Source: JALEVB01 sp022768265
GTDB taxonomy: Bacteria > Bacillota_I > Bacilli_A > Erysipelotrichales > Erysipelotrichaceae
Assembly: GCA_034168985.1 (NCBI GenBank)
Contig: JAXFJE010000021.1
Span: 62,001-126,000 of the forward strand
Direction of reading: 5' to 3'
DNA: 64,000 nt
Positions within the stretch are counted from its first letter, which is position 1, and each line of letters begins with the position of its first letter. A program made the translations under genes and the position numbers. The notes under the pieces were generated by a model that did no database searches, had not been told where the DNA came from, and saw only the letters and a program-made list of their open reading frames with translations. This document shows, piece after piece, positions 43,881 to 52,654 of the stretch.

Positions 43881-44492
43881 CTATGACCCTTCTTTGATAT
43901 CTGCATCTGCAAAGTACGTAGCTGCTTGTTTTTCCCAATATATCTTATCTTCTTTGGTGATCTTACGAATAAGCTTGCACGGATTACCTGCCGCAATATA
44001 ACCACTAGGTATATCTTTGGTAACTACGCTGCCTGCCCCGATGATGACATTATCATCGATCGTCACGCCACCCATGACACAAACATGACCGCCAATCCAC
44101 ACATCATTGCCTATGGTAATAGGTTTGGCATATTCTAAATGCATGTTTCTGATCTTTGCATCGATAGGATGGCTAGCGGTATAAAAGCCACAATTGGGAC
44201 CGATAAAGACATTATCCCCAAATTTGACCTTGGCGCCATCCAAGATGGTCGTATTTGTATTTGCAAAAAAATGACTACCAACTTCAATATTAAATCCGTG
44301 ATCAAAATATAGAGGGGGAATGATCATGACATCTTCCTGCATGTTGATGACATCCTGCAACAACGTAATGTCCCCATTATGATTACTGTGGTTAAAAGCC
44401 CACATTTTTTCCCTATTAGCATTCGTCCTTTTTAGATCTAAGCTAGGATAATGATATAAATATCCTTGTACCATTCGCTCGTTTTGTTTCAT
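43881..44492 (-). CDS. Maltose/galactoside O-acetyltransferase-like protein
   Basis: 203 residues of left-handed beta-helix hexapeptide repeats. N-terminal helical part has ERMVQGYLYHYPSLDL; then GFYTASHPIDAKIR (catalytic His), IGNDVWIGGHVCVMGGVTI and IIGAGSVVTKDIPSGYIAAG, as in Maa/LacA enzymes. Acetylates a sugar with acetyl-CoA. Five bases after coaX and abutting the GTPase gene, so part of the CoA operon; the functional link may be no more than acetyl-CoA use. Confidence 0.88.
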   Translation of the reverse strand: MKQNERMVQGYLYHYPSLDLKRTNANREKMWAFNHSNHNGDITLLQDVINMQEDVMIIPPLYFDHGFNIEVGSHFFANTNTTILDGAKVKFGDNVFIGPNCGFYTASHPIDAKIRNMHLEYAKPITIGNDVWIGGHVCVMGGVTIDDNVIIGAGSVVTKDIPSGYIAAGNPCKLIRKITKEDKIYWEKQAATYFADADIKEGS

Positions 44493-44497
44493 CTTGC

Positions 44498-45265
44498 TTA
44501 CCTATTCTTATCATATAAGATCCGCATGCCTTTAAATGCAATGTCCGGATCAAATTCATCGATCATATCCGTAGCTTTATAGATCACCCTACCTAAACCA
44601 CCTGTCGCAATTACCCAGATATCATCCTGAGCAATTTCTTCTTTCATACGTTTGATCACATATTCAACATGACCAATATAACCATATACGACCCCAGCTT
44701 GCATGCCATCGATGGTATTGGTTGCTAAGATGCTTGCGGGTTTTTTGATTTCAATTTCTGGTAACTTGGCTGTTTGACCATATAAAGCTTGGGCACTGAT
44801 CTCTAAACCAGGACTGATGACCGTATATTTAAAATCACCATCAGCGCTAACATAATCAAAGGTCGTAGCAGTACCAAAATCAATGACGATACAAGCTTTT
44901 TTCAAGGTATGATAGGCATACGCAACATTTACGATACGATCTGCTCCTACTTCCTTGGCATTATCGTGATGGATCTTGATCCCCGTTTTGATACCAGGGC
45001 CAATGATGATCGGTTCTTTTTGCAAATATTTACGGATGCAATTAGTAAGTGAATACATGATTTTGGGTACGACACTAGATATGATGACATCATCGATATC
45101 TTCTTTTTTGATCTTGCTTTGATCAAGCAAGATGCTCATGCAAATACCATATTCATCAGAAGTTCTTGGGGTCTTGGTCGTCAAACGAAAATTCCCTAAT
45201 ATTTTTTTATCATCTAAGATACCCATGCATATATGGGTATTTCCTACATCGATTGCTAATAACAT
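44498..45265 (-). CDS. coaX: Type III pantothenate kinase
   Basis: 255 residues, standard length. LLAIDVGNTHICMGI (phosphate-1), GADRIVNVAYAYH and VIDFGTATTFDYV (phosphate-2), VISPGLEISAQAL and ATGGLGRVIYKAT follow. It phosphorylates pantothenate, is not feedback-inhibited by CoA and usually needs a monovalent cation. Two bases after coaBC. Confidence 0.94.
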   Translation of the reverse strand: MLLAIDVGNTHICMGILDDKKILGNFRLTTKTPRTSDEYGICMSILLDQSKIKKEDIDDVIISSVVPKIMYSLTNCIRKYLQKEPIIIGPGIKTGIKIHHDNAKEVGADRIVNVAYAYHTLKKACIVIDFGTATTFDYVSADGDFKYTVISPGLEISAQALYGQTAKLPEIEIKKPASILATNTIDGMQAGVVYGYIGHVEYVIKRMKEEIAQDDIWVIATGGLGRVIYKATDMIDEFDPDIAFKGMRILYDKNR

Positions 45266-45267
45266 CT

Positions 45268-46443
45268 TTATTTCCCTTCTATTTTTGCTAATAATGTTTT
45301 GGCTATCAAGCTTTTTGCCATTTTAGGCCATGTTTCTACTTGGGCTTTGCTGATGATCGTAACTTGGTTATCAGCCGCTTTAAAACCTGCATTTTGTGCA
45401 TCTATCGTATTGGCAATGATATAATCACAATTTTTCTTCACTAATTTTTGCTTGGCATTAGCTATTAGATCCGTTGTTTCCATCGCATAGCCAATTAGTA
45501 TCTGGCCTTCTTTTTTATGTTCACCTAGATATTTTAAGATATCTTGGGTAGGTCGTAAGTTTAACGTTAAACCTTCACCATCTTTTTTGATTTTATTTTG
45601 CGCCTGATCACAAGTAAAATCTGCAACTGCTGCGCTCATCACGATGATATCTTGATCTTCATGCAGTTTTTGGATCATTTCAAACATTTGCTTGGCACTA
45701 GTAACTTTGTACGTTTTGATAAAAGGTAGATCATCAAAACTATTTTGTCCACATACCAAGGTTACATCATATCCTAAATTATAGGCTGCCTTGGCCCATT
45801 CTCTACCAGTTATCCCACTAGATGGATTAGTGATATAACGGATAGGATCAAGATATTCTCGGGTCGCTCCTGTAGAAATCAAGATTTTTTTACCTTTAGA
45901 AGGCTGTTGGGCAGCCAACATTTCGATTGCTGCAACAATGGTATCAACCTTGGCCAATCTTCCTTTACCAACATCACCACAAGCTAAAAAACCATCATCG
46001 CTTTCCAAGATCTTCATGCCATAACTTTGGCATTTTTGGATGTTATCTTGGGTGATCGGATTCACCAACATCTTGGTGTTCATTGCTGGACATATCAATT
46101 TTGGACAATCACAAGCTAAAAAACTGGTTGAAAGCATATCATCTGCTAAACCATTGGCCACTTTGGCAATGATATTAGCACTTGCTGGCAATATAGCGAA
46201 TACATCAGCTTTTTGAGCCAAAGAAACATGCTGGACATTATATTCAAAATTACGATCGAACGTATCTACACTAACACGATTAGCGCTTAAGGTCTCAAAA
46301 GTCAATGGTGCCACAAATTCACAAGCATTTTTCGTCATGATGACATGGACCTCATAATCTTTTTTTCTTAAAGCACTTACGACTTCACAAGCCTTATAAG
46401 CAGCAATTCCCCCGCTTACCCCAATAACAACACACTTACTCAT
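45268..46443 (-). CDS. coaBC: Phosphopantothenoylcysteine synthetase/decarboxylase
   Basis: 391 residues from the ATG at 46443 (a TTG one codon earlier is unlikely). N-terminal CoaC flavoprotein: GVSGGIAAYKACEVV, FAILPASANIIAKVANG and CPAMNTKMLVNP. C-terminal CoaB: ILISTGATREYLDPIRYI, NPSSGITGREWAKAA and VMSAAVADF. Catalyses the two steps from 4'-phosphopantothenate to 4'-phosphopantetheine. Start overlaps the panT end by 8 bases. Confidence 0.94.
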   Translation of the reverse strand: MSKCVVIGVSGGIAAYKACEVVSALRKKDYEVHVIMTKNACEFVAPLTFETLSANRVSVDTFDRNFEYNVQHVSLAQKADVFAILPASANIIAKVANGLADDMLSTSFLACDCPKLICPAMNTKMLVNPITQDNIQKCQSYGMKILESDDGFLACGDVGKGRLAKVDTIVAAIEMLAAQQPSKGKKILISTGATREYLDPIRYITNPSSGITGREWAKAAYNLGYDVTLVCGQNSFDDLPFIKTYKVTSAKQMFEMIQKLHEDQDIIVMSAAVADFTCDQAQNKIKKDGEGLTLNLRPTQDILKYLGEHKKEGQILIGYAMETTDLIANAKQKLVKKNCDYIIANTIDAQNAGFKAADNQVTIISKAQVETWPKMAKSLIAKTLLAKIEGK

Positions 46444-47014
46444 CAAATCCCCCTCTAGCCATAATCTTCTTTAAAGGTTTATATAATATAGCGATCATGA
46501 TACTGGCCAAGATAGCTTCAGATATTCCATTGGTAAAAACGATACCTAACAAAAATAATCCTAAGCCTTGGGTGCCAATGACACTTGCATAGGCATCATG
46601 AAAAAATACATAGATACCCGTCAACACCAATGCTGTATGTATCAAGGTCAGCAAGGCACCAAACAAACCATAAGAACCTTTACGCTGACCAACCAAGCCA
46701 CTAAGATAACCTAATAATAATCTTGGTCCAAAGCAGATCAGTAGACTAAACATATTGCCTTGTGCATAAAAAGGACTAAAGACAAAAGAGGTTAAGGTCG
46801 GGGTAAAAGTAGCAGTTATAAAACTACACATGCCAAAGACAAATCCCATGATCAAACCTTCCCTTTTTCCCATCAATAATCCAGCTAAGATCACCGGAAT
46901 ATGCAAGGTCGTCGCTCGCAATGCTCCAATAGGCACAAAACCTAAAGGTGTATTAGCTAAAACGATCTCGATCGCCACAAAAAAAGCTAATAATACAAAT
47001 CTTTTTGTTTTCAT
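46436..47014 (-). CDS. panT: ECF transporter S component, probably for pantothenate
   Basis: 192 residues, about six membrane helices. RFVLLAFFVAIEIVLANTPL then GALRATTLHIPVILAGLLMG are typical of the PanT subgroup of ECF substrate-binding components. Substrate is inferred from the operon (coaBC, coaX next). It would share the EcfA-T module with FolT. SD GGGAGG ahead of the ATG. First gene of a five-gene unit. Confidence 0.85.
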   Translation of the reverse strand: MKTKRFVLLAFFVAIEIVLANTPLGFVPIGALRATTLHIPVILAGLLMGKREGLIMGFVFGMCSFITATFTPTLTSFVFSPFYAQGNMFSLLICFGPRLLLGYLSGLVGQRKGSYGLFGALLTLIHTALVLTGIYVFFHDAYASVIGTQGLGLFLLGIVFTNGISEAILASIMIAILYKPLKKIMARGGFDE

Positions 47015-47206
47015 TTTTCCTCCCTGTCGTTCATAAAAGATACAACGTTTGAATTAAAAAGATGCTTCATGCATGTTCAGGATAAAAGCAAATGTCTTTT
47101 TCCCACTATAAAGCTATTTTATTATAAACTATTTTTTAAATAAAAGCTTAAATATACCAATTTTTTTAAATCGGAGTATAATTTAAAAGAACCATGGAGG
47201 TAAAAA

Positions 47207-48265
47207 ATGACAAAAATAGATATTATTTCAGGTTTTTTAGGATCAGGTAAAACTACCCTGATCAAAAAATTATTAAATGAAAGCTTACAAAACGAAAAAT
47301 TAGTTTTGATTGAAAATGAATTTGGACAGATCGGTATCGATGGTGATTTCTTAAAAGACACTGCTGTAGAAATCAAAGAAATCAACGCTGGCTGTATCTG
47401 TTGTTCTTTACAAGGTGATTTTGAAGAAGCTTTGCAACAAGTCATTACAACTTATGCGCCTGATAGGATCGTGATCGAACCTAGTGGCGTCGGTAAATTA
47501 TCTGATGTCATCAAAGCTGTACAAACCGTTAACGATACCAAGATCAATGCGCTATGTACGATCGTTGATGCCAAAAAATGTAAGATCTACGCTCGTAACT
47601 TCCAAGAATTCTTCAATGATCAAATTGCTAGTGCCCAATGCATCATCATGAGCAAGACCCAAAATTTAAGCCAAGAAAAATTACAAGAAGCTTATGATAT
47701 CATCAAAAATATCAATCCAAATGCTCGGATCGTTACGACCTCTTGGGATAATTTGACTGGTAATACGATCATGACCGTCATGGAACACAATGTTGATCTA
47801 TTTAATGACGATGCTTGCCAATGTGGATGCCACGATCACGAACATAATTGTGGTTGTCATGAACACGAACATGATCATGACCATGATTGTTGCTGTCACG
47901 AAGATAAACATGATCACGACCATGATTGCTGCTGTCACGAACATGATCACCATCACGAATGCGGCTGTCACGAACATGATCACGCTCATCATCACCACCA
48001 CGCTGATGAAGTATTTACTTCTATCGGCTTGGAAACAATCAACAAATATACCAAAGAAGAACTATATGATATCTTAAGTCAATTAGACGATAATATCCTA
48101 CGAGCAAAAGGTGTCGTTAATAGTGATGAAGGTTGGTTATTCTTTGACTATGTATCATCAGACATCGATATTCGAAAAGGAAATCCTAATTATACTGGCT
48201 TGATCAGCGTAATTGGCTCTAACATCGATGAAGCTAAAATAAAGGAACTATTTAAAGTATGTTAG
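47207..48265 (+). CDS. CobW/COG0523 GTPase with His/Cys-rich tandem repeats
   Basis: 352 residues. Walker A GFLGSGKTTLIKKLL near 10, metal-transfer motif NAGCICCSLQGDF (CxCC, near 63), VIEPSGVGKLSD and MSKTQNLSQ near 150 in place of the usual NKxD base-recognition motif. Residues about 203-267 are tandem CHEHEHDHDHDCCC-type units with more than 30 His and many Cys, a metal store. C-terminal CobW domain from about 270. Such proteins deliver zinc or other metals to client proteins. SD GGAGG; TATAAT at 47177-47182 with no clear -35. Overlaps the next gene by 7 bases. Confidence 0.9.
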   Translation: MTKIDIISGFLGSGKTTLIKKLLNESLQNEKLVLIENEFGQIGIDGDFLKDTAVEIKEINAGCICCSLQGDFEEALQQVITTYAPDRIVIEPSGVGKLSDVIKAVQTVNDTKINALCTIVDAKKCKIYARNFQEFFNDQIASAQCIIMSKTQNLSQEKLQEAYDIIKNINPNARIVTTSWDNLTGNTIMTVMEHNVDLFNDDACQCGCHDHEHNCGCHEHEHDHDHDCCCHEDKHDHDHDCCCHEHDHHHECGCHEHDHAHHHHHADEVFTSIGLETINKYTKEELYDILSQLDDNILRAKGVVNSDEGWLFFDYVSSDIDIRKGNPNYTGLISVIGSNIDEAKIKELFKVC

Positions 48266-49203
48266 AAACTCCTATATATCTATTCACTGGCTTTCTTGAC
48301 AGTGGAAAAACAACCTTGATCAAAGATACCTTAGAAGATCCAACTTTTAATTCCGATGATCCTACTACCTTGATCATTTGCTTAGAACAAGGGGAAGAAG
48401 AGTATAGCGAAGAATATTTAGCTTTATATCATGCGGAAATTGAATACCTTGATTCTAGCGTATATCTAGATAACGCCAAATTAAAAACATATTGTGCCAT
48501 GTATCATCCAACTCAGATCTTTATCGAGTGTAATGGTCTTGAAAGCATCACCGAGATCGTTACCAAAGAATTAGATGAACAATTCCCAATTGCGCAGATC
48601 ATCACGACGATCGATGCAACGACCTTTACTAGTTACATGAATAACATGCGTTCTTATATGTATGAACAAATTCGCTATAGCGATCTGATCATCTTTAACC
48701 GCTGCACTAGTGATAGCTCTAAAAACGCTTTGCGTGGTTCGATCAAGGCGGTAAATAAAAAAGCCTTCATCGCTTATGAAGGTAACTATGGTGAACAGAT
48801 CGAGCTTAAAAAAGAAGAATTACCATTTGATATCAACGCTGATATCATCGATATCAGTGATGATGACTATGGTATCTGGTACATGGATGCTTTAGAAAAC
48901 CCCGATAAATATGATCAAAAGAAAGTACGTATCAAGGGCATGTTCTTAGAAAGCATCCCTAATTACCATAACACCTTTATCATGGGCCGCAAAGCCATGG
49001 TTTGTTGCGGTAATGATCTGCAAAGCTTGACCTTCACCGTAACTGGCGTCAAGGTCAGTGAAATGCAATTAAATGACTGGCTAGAAATTGAAGGTGAATT
49101 CAAAGCCATTCCTTTGGAAGATGGTGAAAAGACCTTGGTGCTTTATGCCTCTTTAGCTCGTTTTTATCATCAACCCGATGAACCATTAGTATATTTTAGT
49201 TAA
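48259..49203 (+). CDS. CobW-like GTPase with a YcgQ-like C-terminal domain
   Basis: 314 residues. N-terminal part: FTGFLDSGKTTLIKDTL (Walker A, Asp where others have Gly) and IFIECNGLESIT. No CxCC motif is visible, and IIFNRCTSD stands where NKxD is expected, so GTPase activity may be reduced. From about 215, RIKGMFLESIPNYHN, FIMGRKAMVCCGND and LNDWLEIEGEFKAIP resemble the C-terminal half of YcgQ/TIGR03943 proteins, which work with a YcgR-type permease. No such permease lies nearby. Terminator at 49211-49258. Confidence 0.8.
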   Translation: MLETPIYLFTGFLDSGKTTLIKDTLEDPTFNSDDPTTLIICLEQGEEEYSEEYLALYHAEIEYLDSSVYLDNAKLKTYCAMYHPTQIFIECNGLESITEIVTKELDEQFPIAQIITTIDATTFTSYMNNMRSYMYEQIRYSDLIIFNRCTSDSSKNALRGSIKAVNKKAFIAYEGNYGEQIELKKEELPFDINADIIDISDDDYGIWYMDALENPDKYDQKKVRIKGMFLESIPNYHNTFIMGRKAMVCCGNDLQSLTFTVTGVKVSEMQLNDWLEIEGEFKAIPLEDGEKTLVLYASLARFYHQPDEPLVYFS

Positions 49204-49210
49204 ATCTTTA

Positions 49211-49258
49211 AACCAAATATCAAGTTTTGCTTAAAAGCTTGCTATTTGGTTTTTTTTT
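49211..49258 (+). terminator. Terminator after the CobW pair
   Basis: Stem AACCAAATA / TATTTGGTT with an inner CAAG/CTTG stem, then eight T. Confidence 0.85.
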
Positions 49259-49266
49259 GACAAAAA

Positions 49267-49295
49267 AGTGATCATAGCTATCAGCTAAGATCACT
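49267..49295 (-). terminator. Terminator of the fumarase/malic enzyme operon
   Basis: Stem AGTGATC-TAGCT / AGCTA-GATCACT with one opposed mismatch and a 3-base loop; TTTTTTG follows on the minus strand. Confidence 0.85.
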
Positions 49296-49317
49296 TATTG
49301 ATATAATATCTCATTTG

Positions 49318-49953
49318 TTAACCTTTATTTTTCTTTCGTAAATAAGAGGTGATCCAAATTACCAAGCCCACAAAAACCACACTGCCTATTGCAGCTAATA
49401 AGCATATAAGCTTGGAATCCATTCCTAGATCATACACAAAATAAATTTCATCTTCTTGGAATTTGATCAGATCATAGCATAGCTTCCCATCCACGATGCT
49501 AGTAGCATTATTTTCTAGGATCTTACCATCAACAGCAAAATCAACTTTCAACTCGATCGCCTCTTTCATTTGATCATCTGCTAACCAAAAGTCAAGATTA
49601 GAGGCTTTGATCAATTGGGAATAGTTTGCTAAAGGTAGATTGTTAAGATCGCTAAGCGGCATCTTAAACGTTAGTTTATTATTGGCAATCGTGATATATT
49701 CAGCCATATATGCTTGCTGATTGGCATCTAATGGTATGTTGTAACCTTGATAATCACCATCGGTGATGATCGTCGCATTAGCAGGTATTTCTATTTCATC
49801 CGTATGCCCTTCCATCAAGGTAGATAAAACTAGAAGATCATAAGATCCGCTAACCTTACCTTCACGATCGATCGCATAATGGCCCCGAAACTTCATACAG
49901 CCACTTAAACTAAGGATCAAGCCCAATACCAAAAGTTTTTGCAACAATTTCAT
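49318..49953 (-). CDS. LppM-like lipoprotein with C-terminal membrane anchor
   Basis: 211 residues: signal peptide with lipobox LSLSGC (Cys 19), then MKFRGHYAIDREGKVSGSYD, the start of the LppM domain (actinobacterial LppM has the same layout), and a C-terminal helix at about 183-203 followed by RKKNKG. So the soluble domain is outside, anchored at both ends. Role unknown. Overlaps the malic enzyme stop by four bases; its place in a carbon-metabolism operon is odd. Confidence 0.7.
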   Translation of the reverse strand: MKLLQKLLVLGLILSLSGCMKFRGHYAIDREGKVSGSYDLLVLSTLMEGHTDEIEIPANATIITDGDYQGYNIPLDANQQAYMAEYITIANNKLTFKMPLSDLNNLPLANYSQLIKASNLDFWLADDQMKEAIELKVDFAVDGKILENNATSIVDGKLCYDLIKFQEDEIYFVYDLGMDSKLICLLAAIGSVVFVGLVIWITSYLRKKNKG

Positions 49954-51128
49954 TTACGAATATTTCCTTCTAGGATACAAGATTCTTTGACGGCTTCACA
50001 AACGCTTTTAACCACGCGATCATCAAATGGCGATGGCACGATGTATTCCTCACTTAGTTCCTCATCTTTGATTAAATAAGCAATGGCCTTGCTTGCTGCA
50101 ATCTTTTGCTTTTCGGTGATCTTTGTAGCCTTAGCTGCTAAAGCTCCCTTAAAGATGCCAGGGAAAGCTAAAAGATTATTGATCTGATTAGGAAAATCGC
50201 TACGCCCAGTCCCGATGATATAAGCATTAGCTTCTTTCGCATCTTGGTAACTGATTTCTGGGGTTGGATTGGCCATGGCAAAAATAATCGGTTTAGCGCT
50301 CATGCTTTTGACCATTTCCTTTGTAACTAGATTAGGTGCACTTACCCCGATAAAAACATCGGCTCCTTCCAGACCTTGCGCCAAGCTAGCATATTTTTTA
50401 TTATCTAAATTGACATAATTTAGCAATTCTTTTTTTAGCTCATCATATTGGTCTTGATCATCCGCATTTAAACAACCATTGATATCAAACGCTATGATAT
50501 TGGTAAAACCATAGTTATATAGCATCTTGATGATCGAGCTACCTGCTGCCCCTGTGCCACTAACTACGATGCGATATTGATCACATGGCTTTTTCATCAA
50601 ACGCGAACAGTTGATCAATGCAGCTAAAACAACGATGGCCGTACCATGTTGATCATCGTGGAAAACCGGAATGTTCATCTCTTTGATCAAGGTCCTTTCA
50701 ATTTCCACACAACGTGGAGCACTGATATCCTCTAGATTGATACCACCTAAACAAGGTTCTAGATTTTTACAAATATTGATGATTTCCTGCGGATCTTGAG
50801 TTTTTAGACAAATTGGAAAAGCATCAATGCCTGCAAACTTTTTAAATAATAACGCTTTGCCTTCCATAACTGGTAAAGCCGCGCTAGCTCCAATATTTCC
50901 TAAACCTAAAACAGCACTGCCATCGCTAACTACGGCTACCAAATTGCCACGATTGGTATAGACAAAAGAATTTTCTTCATCTTTAGCAATCTCTAAACAA
51001 GGCTTTGCTACCCCAGGGGTATAAGCATAGGTAAGATCTTCTTTGTTTTCACAAGGTACCTTACCTTCAATTGATAATTTTCCACGATACTTTTTATGCA
51101 TCGCTAAGGCTTTTTCATATACGTCCAT
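49950..51128 (-). CDS. NAD(P)-dependent malic enzyme
   Basis: 392 residues, the short bacterial form. TYAYTPGVAKPCLEIAKD (catalytic Tyr region), VFHDDQHGTAIVVLAAL (metal Asp), VVSGTGAAGSSIIKML (NAD(P) site) and FAMANPTPEIS. Converts malate to pyruvate and CO2. Two bases after the fumarase beta gene: fumarate to malate to pyruvate would run from one operon. Confidence 0.92.
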   Translation of the reverse strand: MDVYEKALAMHKKYRGKLSIEGKVPCENKEDLTYAYTPGVAKPCLEIAKDEENSFVYTNRGNLVAVVSDGSAVLGLGNIGASAALPVMEGKALLFKKFAGIDAFPICLKTQDPQEIINICKNLEPCLGGINLEDISAPRCVEIERTLIKEMNIPVFHDDQHGTAIVVLAALINCSRLMKKPCDQYRIVVSGTGAAGSSIIKMLYNYGFTNIIAFDINGCLNADDQDQYDELKKELLNYVNLDNKKYASLAQGLEGADVFIGVSAPNLVTKEMVKSMSAKPIIFAMANPTPEISYQDAKEANAYIIGTGRSDFPNQINNLLAFPGIFKGALAAKATKITEKQKIAASKAIAYLIKDEELSEEYIVPSPFDDRVVKSVCEAVKESCILEGNIRK

Positions 51129-51130
51129 CT

Positions 51131-51655
51131 TTATTCCTCCTCATATATATCATTGCCACAGGTATCGATTCCCACAAAAACTGGAAAATCTTCGATCGTG
51201 ATCTTATTGATAGCTTCGCTTAATAATTCTGCAAAAGCAACGGGCTCGACTTTTTTTACACAGCTAGCATATAAAGCACCAGCGCCTCCTGCTGCTACAA
51301 AATATACCGCTTTATTTCTTTTGATGGCAGCTTTGACTTCTTCGCTGCGTCTGCCTTTGCCGATCATAAATTTTAAGCCTTTATCCAATAAGATAGGAGT
51401 ATAAGCATCCATCCTCGTGCTAGTAGTAGGTCCTGCACTGCCATAGATCTGCGAAGGTGTACTTGGCGTTGGTCCTACATAATAAATTCCATTACCATTT
51501 AATGTAAATGGCAATGGTTCGTTTTGTTCGATCATCGTTAGCAAGCGCTTATGTGCAGCATCTCTGGCTGTATAAACCTCACCATTAAGATATACCAATT
51601 CCCCAACTTTTAATGATGCAAACAAATGTTGATCTTTATTGATATCTAATCTCAT
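51131..51655 (-). CDS. Class I Fe-S fumarase, beta subunit
   Basis: 174 residues equal to the C-terminal domain of class I fumarases: VYTARDAAHKRLL, YYVGPTPSTPSQIYGSAGPT and KNKAVYFVAAGGAGAL. Binds substrate together with the alpha subunit. L(+)-tartrate dehydratase subunits share this architecture; the malic enzyme neighbour favours fumarase. One base after the alpha gene. Confidence 0.9.
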   Translation of the reverse strand: MRLDINKDQHLFASLKVGELVYLNGEVYTARDAAHKRLLTMIEQNEPLPFTLNGNGIYYVGPTPSTPSQIYGSAGPTTSTRMDAYTPILLDKGLKFMIGKGRRSEEVKAAIKRNKAVYFVAAGGAGALYASCVKKVEPVAFAELLSEAINKITIEDFPVFVGIDTCGNDIYEEE

Positions 51656-51656
51656 C

Positions 51657-52496
51657 TTAGATCACCATCCTTTTATGTCTTGAAACATGACAACAGATAT
51701 TAACAGCAACAGGCAGCCCCGCGATATGGGTTGGATAATACTCGATCTGTACTTTTAAAGCAGTTGTTTTGCCCTTCAAGCCTAAAGGACCTATATTTAA
51801 TTCATTGATAGCTTGTAATAGTTCATCTTCTAACTGTTGATAATCTTGATGAGGATTGCTGACACTTAACTCACGCAATAAAGCTTTTTTAGCAAGCATA
51901 GGAGCTAATTCAAAAGTTCCCCCGATACCTACGCCGATGATCATCGGCGGGCAGGCATTTGGCCCAGCTTTTTTAACGGTATCAAGCACAAAGGCCTTGA
52001 CCCCTTCGATCCCTTGAGCAGGTTTTAACATGGCTAGGTTGGAAGTATTTTCACTACCGAAACCTTTGGCCATCATCTCGATGATGACCTTATCCCCATC
52101 GATATAATCATAATAAATGATTGCGGGCGTATTATCCTTGGTATTTTCTCTTTTAAACAACGGATCGCTAACTACGCTTTGGCGTAAATAGTTATCACGA
52201 TAACCTAAACGTACACCTTCATTGATAGCCTCATCGATATTACCATCAAACATGACTTGTCTGCCTACATGAACAAAAACGATGACCATTCCAGTATCTT
52301 GACAAATAGGAATGTGCTTGGTTTGGGCTATTTCACTATTTTTAAGCAACAATTCCATAGCAATCTTCGCATTTGCTTGTTCATTTTTAGCCGTTTGTTC
52401 GATAGCTTTTGCAATATCTTCAGGATAAGCAAAAAGCATCGTATCGCACGCCTTAGCGATCTTTTCCTTGATCGTTTCAACCTTAATTATTCGCAT
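51657..52496 (-). CDS. Class I Fe-S fumarase, alpha subunit
   Basis: 279 residues from the ATG at 52496, with AGAGG ahead; a longer frame adds nine residues without need. Cys ligands for the 4Fe-4S cluster lie in IPICQDTGMVIVF, GPNACPPMIIGVGIGG and VNICCHVSRH. Oxygen-sensitive type typical of anaerobes. Hydrates fumarate to malate. The operon promoter should lie in 52497-52560, divergent from htpG. Confidence 0.9.
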   Translation of the reverse strand: MRIIKVETIKEKIAKACDTMLFAYPEDIAKAIEQTAKNEQANAKIAMELLLKNSEIAQTKHIPICQDTGMVIVFVHVGRQVMFDGNIDEAINEGVRLGYRDNYLRQSVVSDPLFKRENTKDNTPAIIYYDYIDGDKVIIEMMAKGFGSENTSNLAMLKPAQGIEGVKAFVLDTVKKAGPNACPPMIIGVGIGGTFELAPMLAKKALLRELSVSNPHQDYQQLEDELLQAINELNIGPLGLKGKTTALKVQIEYYPTHIAGLPVAVNICCHVSRHKRMVI

Positions 52497-52574
52497 ATAC
52501 ATACCTCTAGATAATTGTACCACAGCCCCTATCTATTTTTATGCTGACATTTACAAAATAAGGGTATTTTGCTG

Positions 52575-52601
52575 TTAGCACTTGACTGTTAAGAGTGATA
52601 A
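52575..52601. promoter_or_regulatory. CIRCE operator 1 upstream of htpG
   Basis: TTAGCACTT, 9-base spacer, GAGTGATAA, against the CIRCE consensus TTAGCACTC-N9-GAGTGCTAA: 16 of 18 half-site bases match. It overlaps the promoter. HrcA repressor binding is expected. Confidence 0.8.
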
Positions 52602-52610
52602 TGATATATT
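52582..52610 (+). promoter_or_regulatory. htpG promoter
   Basis: TTGACT (52582-52587), 17-base spacer, TATATT (52605-52610). The -35 and spacer lie within CIRCE 1. Confidence 0.75.
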
Positions 52611-52613
52611 TAT

Positions 52614-52640
52614 TTAGCAATCAGTTTTTTAGAGTGCTAA
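52614..52640. promoter_or_regulatory. CIRCE operator 2 upstream of htpG
   Basis: TTAGCAATC, 9-base spacer, GAGTGCTAA: 17 of 18 half-site bases match. It lies at the transcription start/leader and ends on the SD sequence AAAGGAGG, 12 bases after CIRCE 1. Confidence 0.8.
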
Positions 52641-52654
52641 AGGAGGAAGATATC

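Noticed and set aside
47805..48005. CRISPR-like array
   Set aside because: Repeats are in-frame protein-coding units without unique spacers of regular length.
47790..48077. Met/Ile/Thr-rich frames on both strands over the His-rich region
   Set aside because: Shadows of the repeat-coding DNA of the CobW gene.
52595..52654. Upstream start for htpG
   Set aside because: It would translate the CIRCE operator region and adds 20 residues not found in HtpG.
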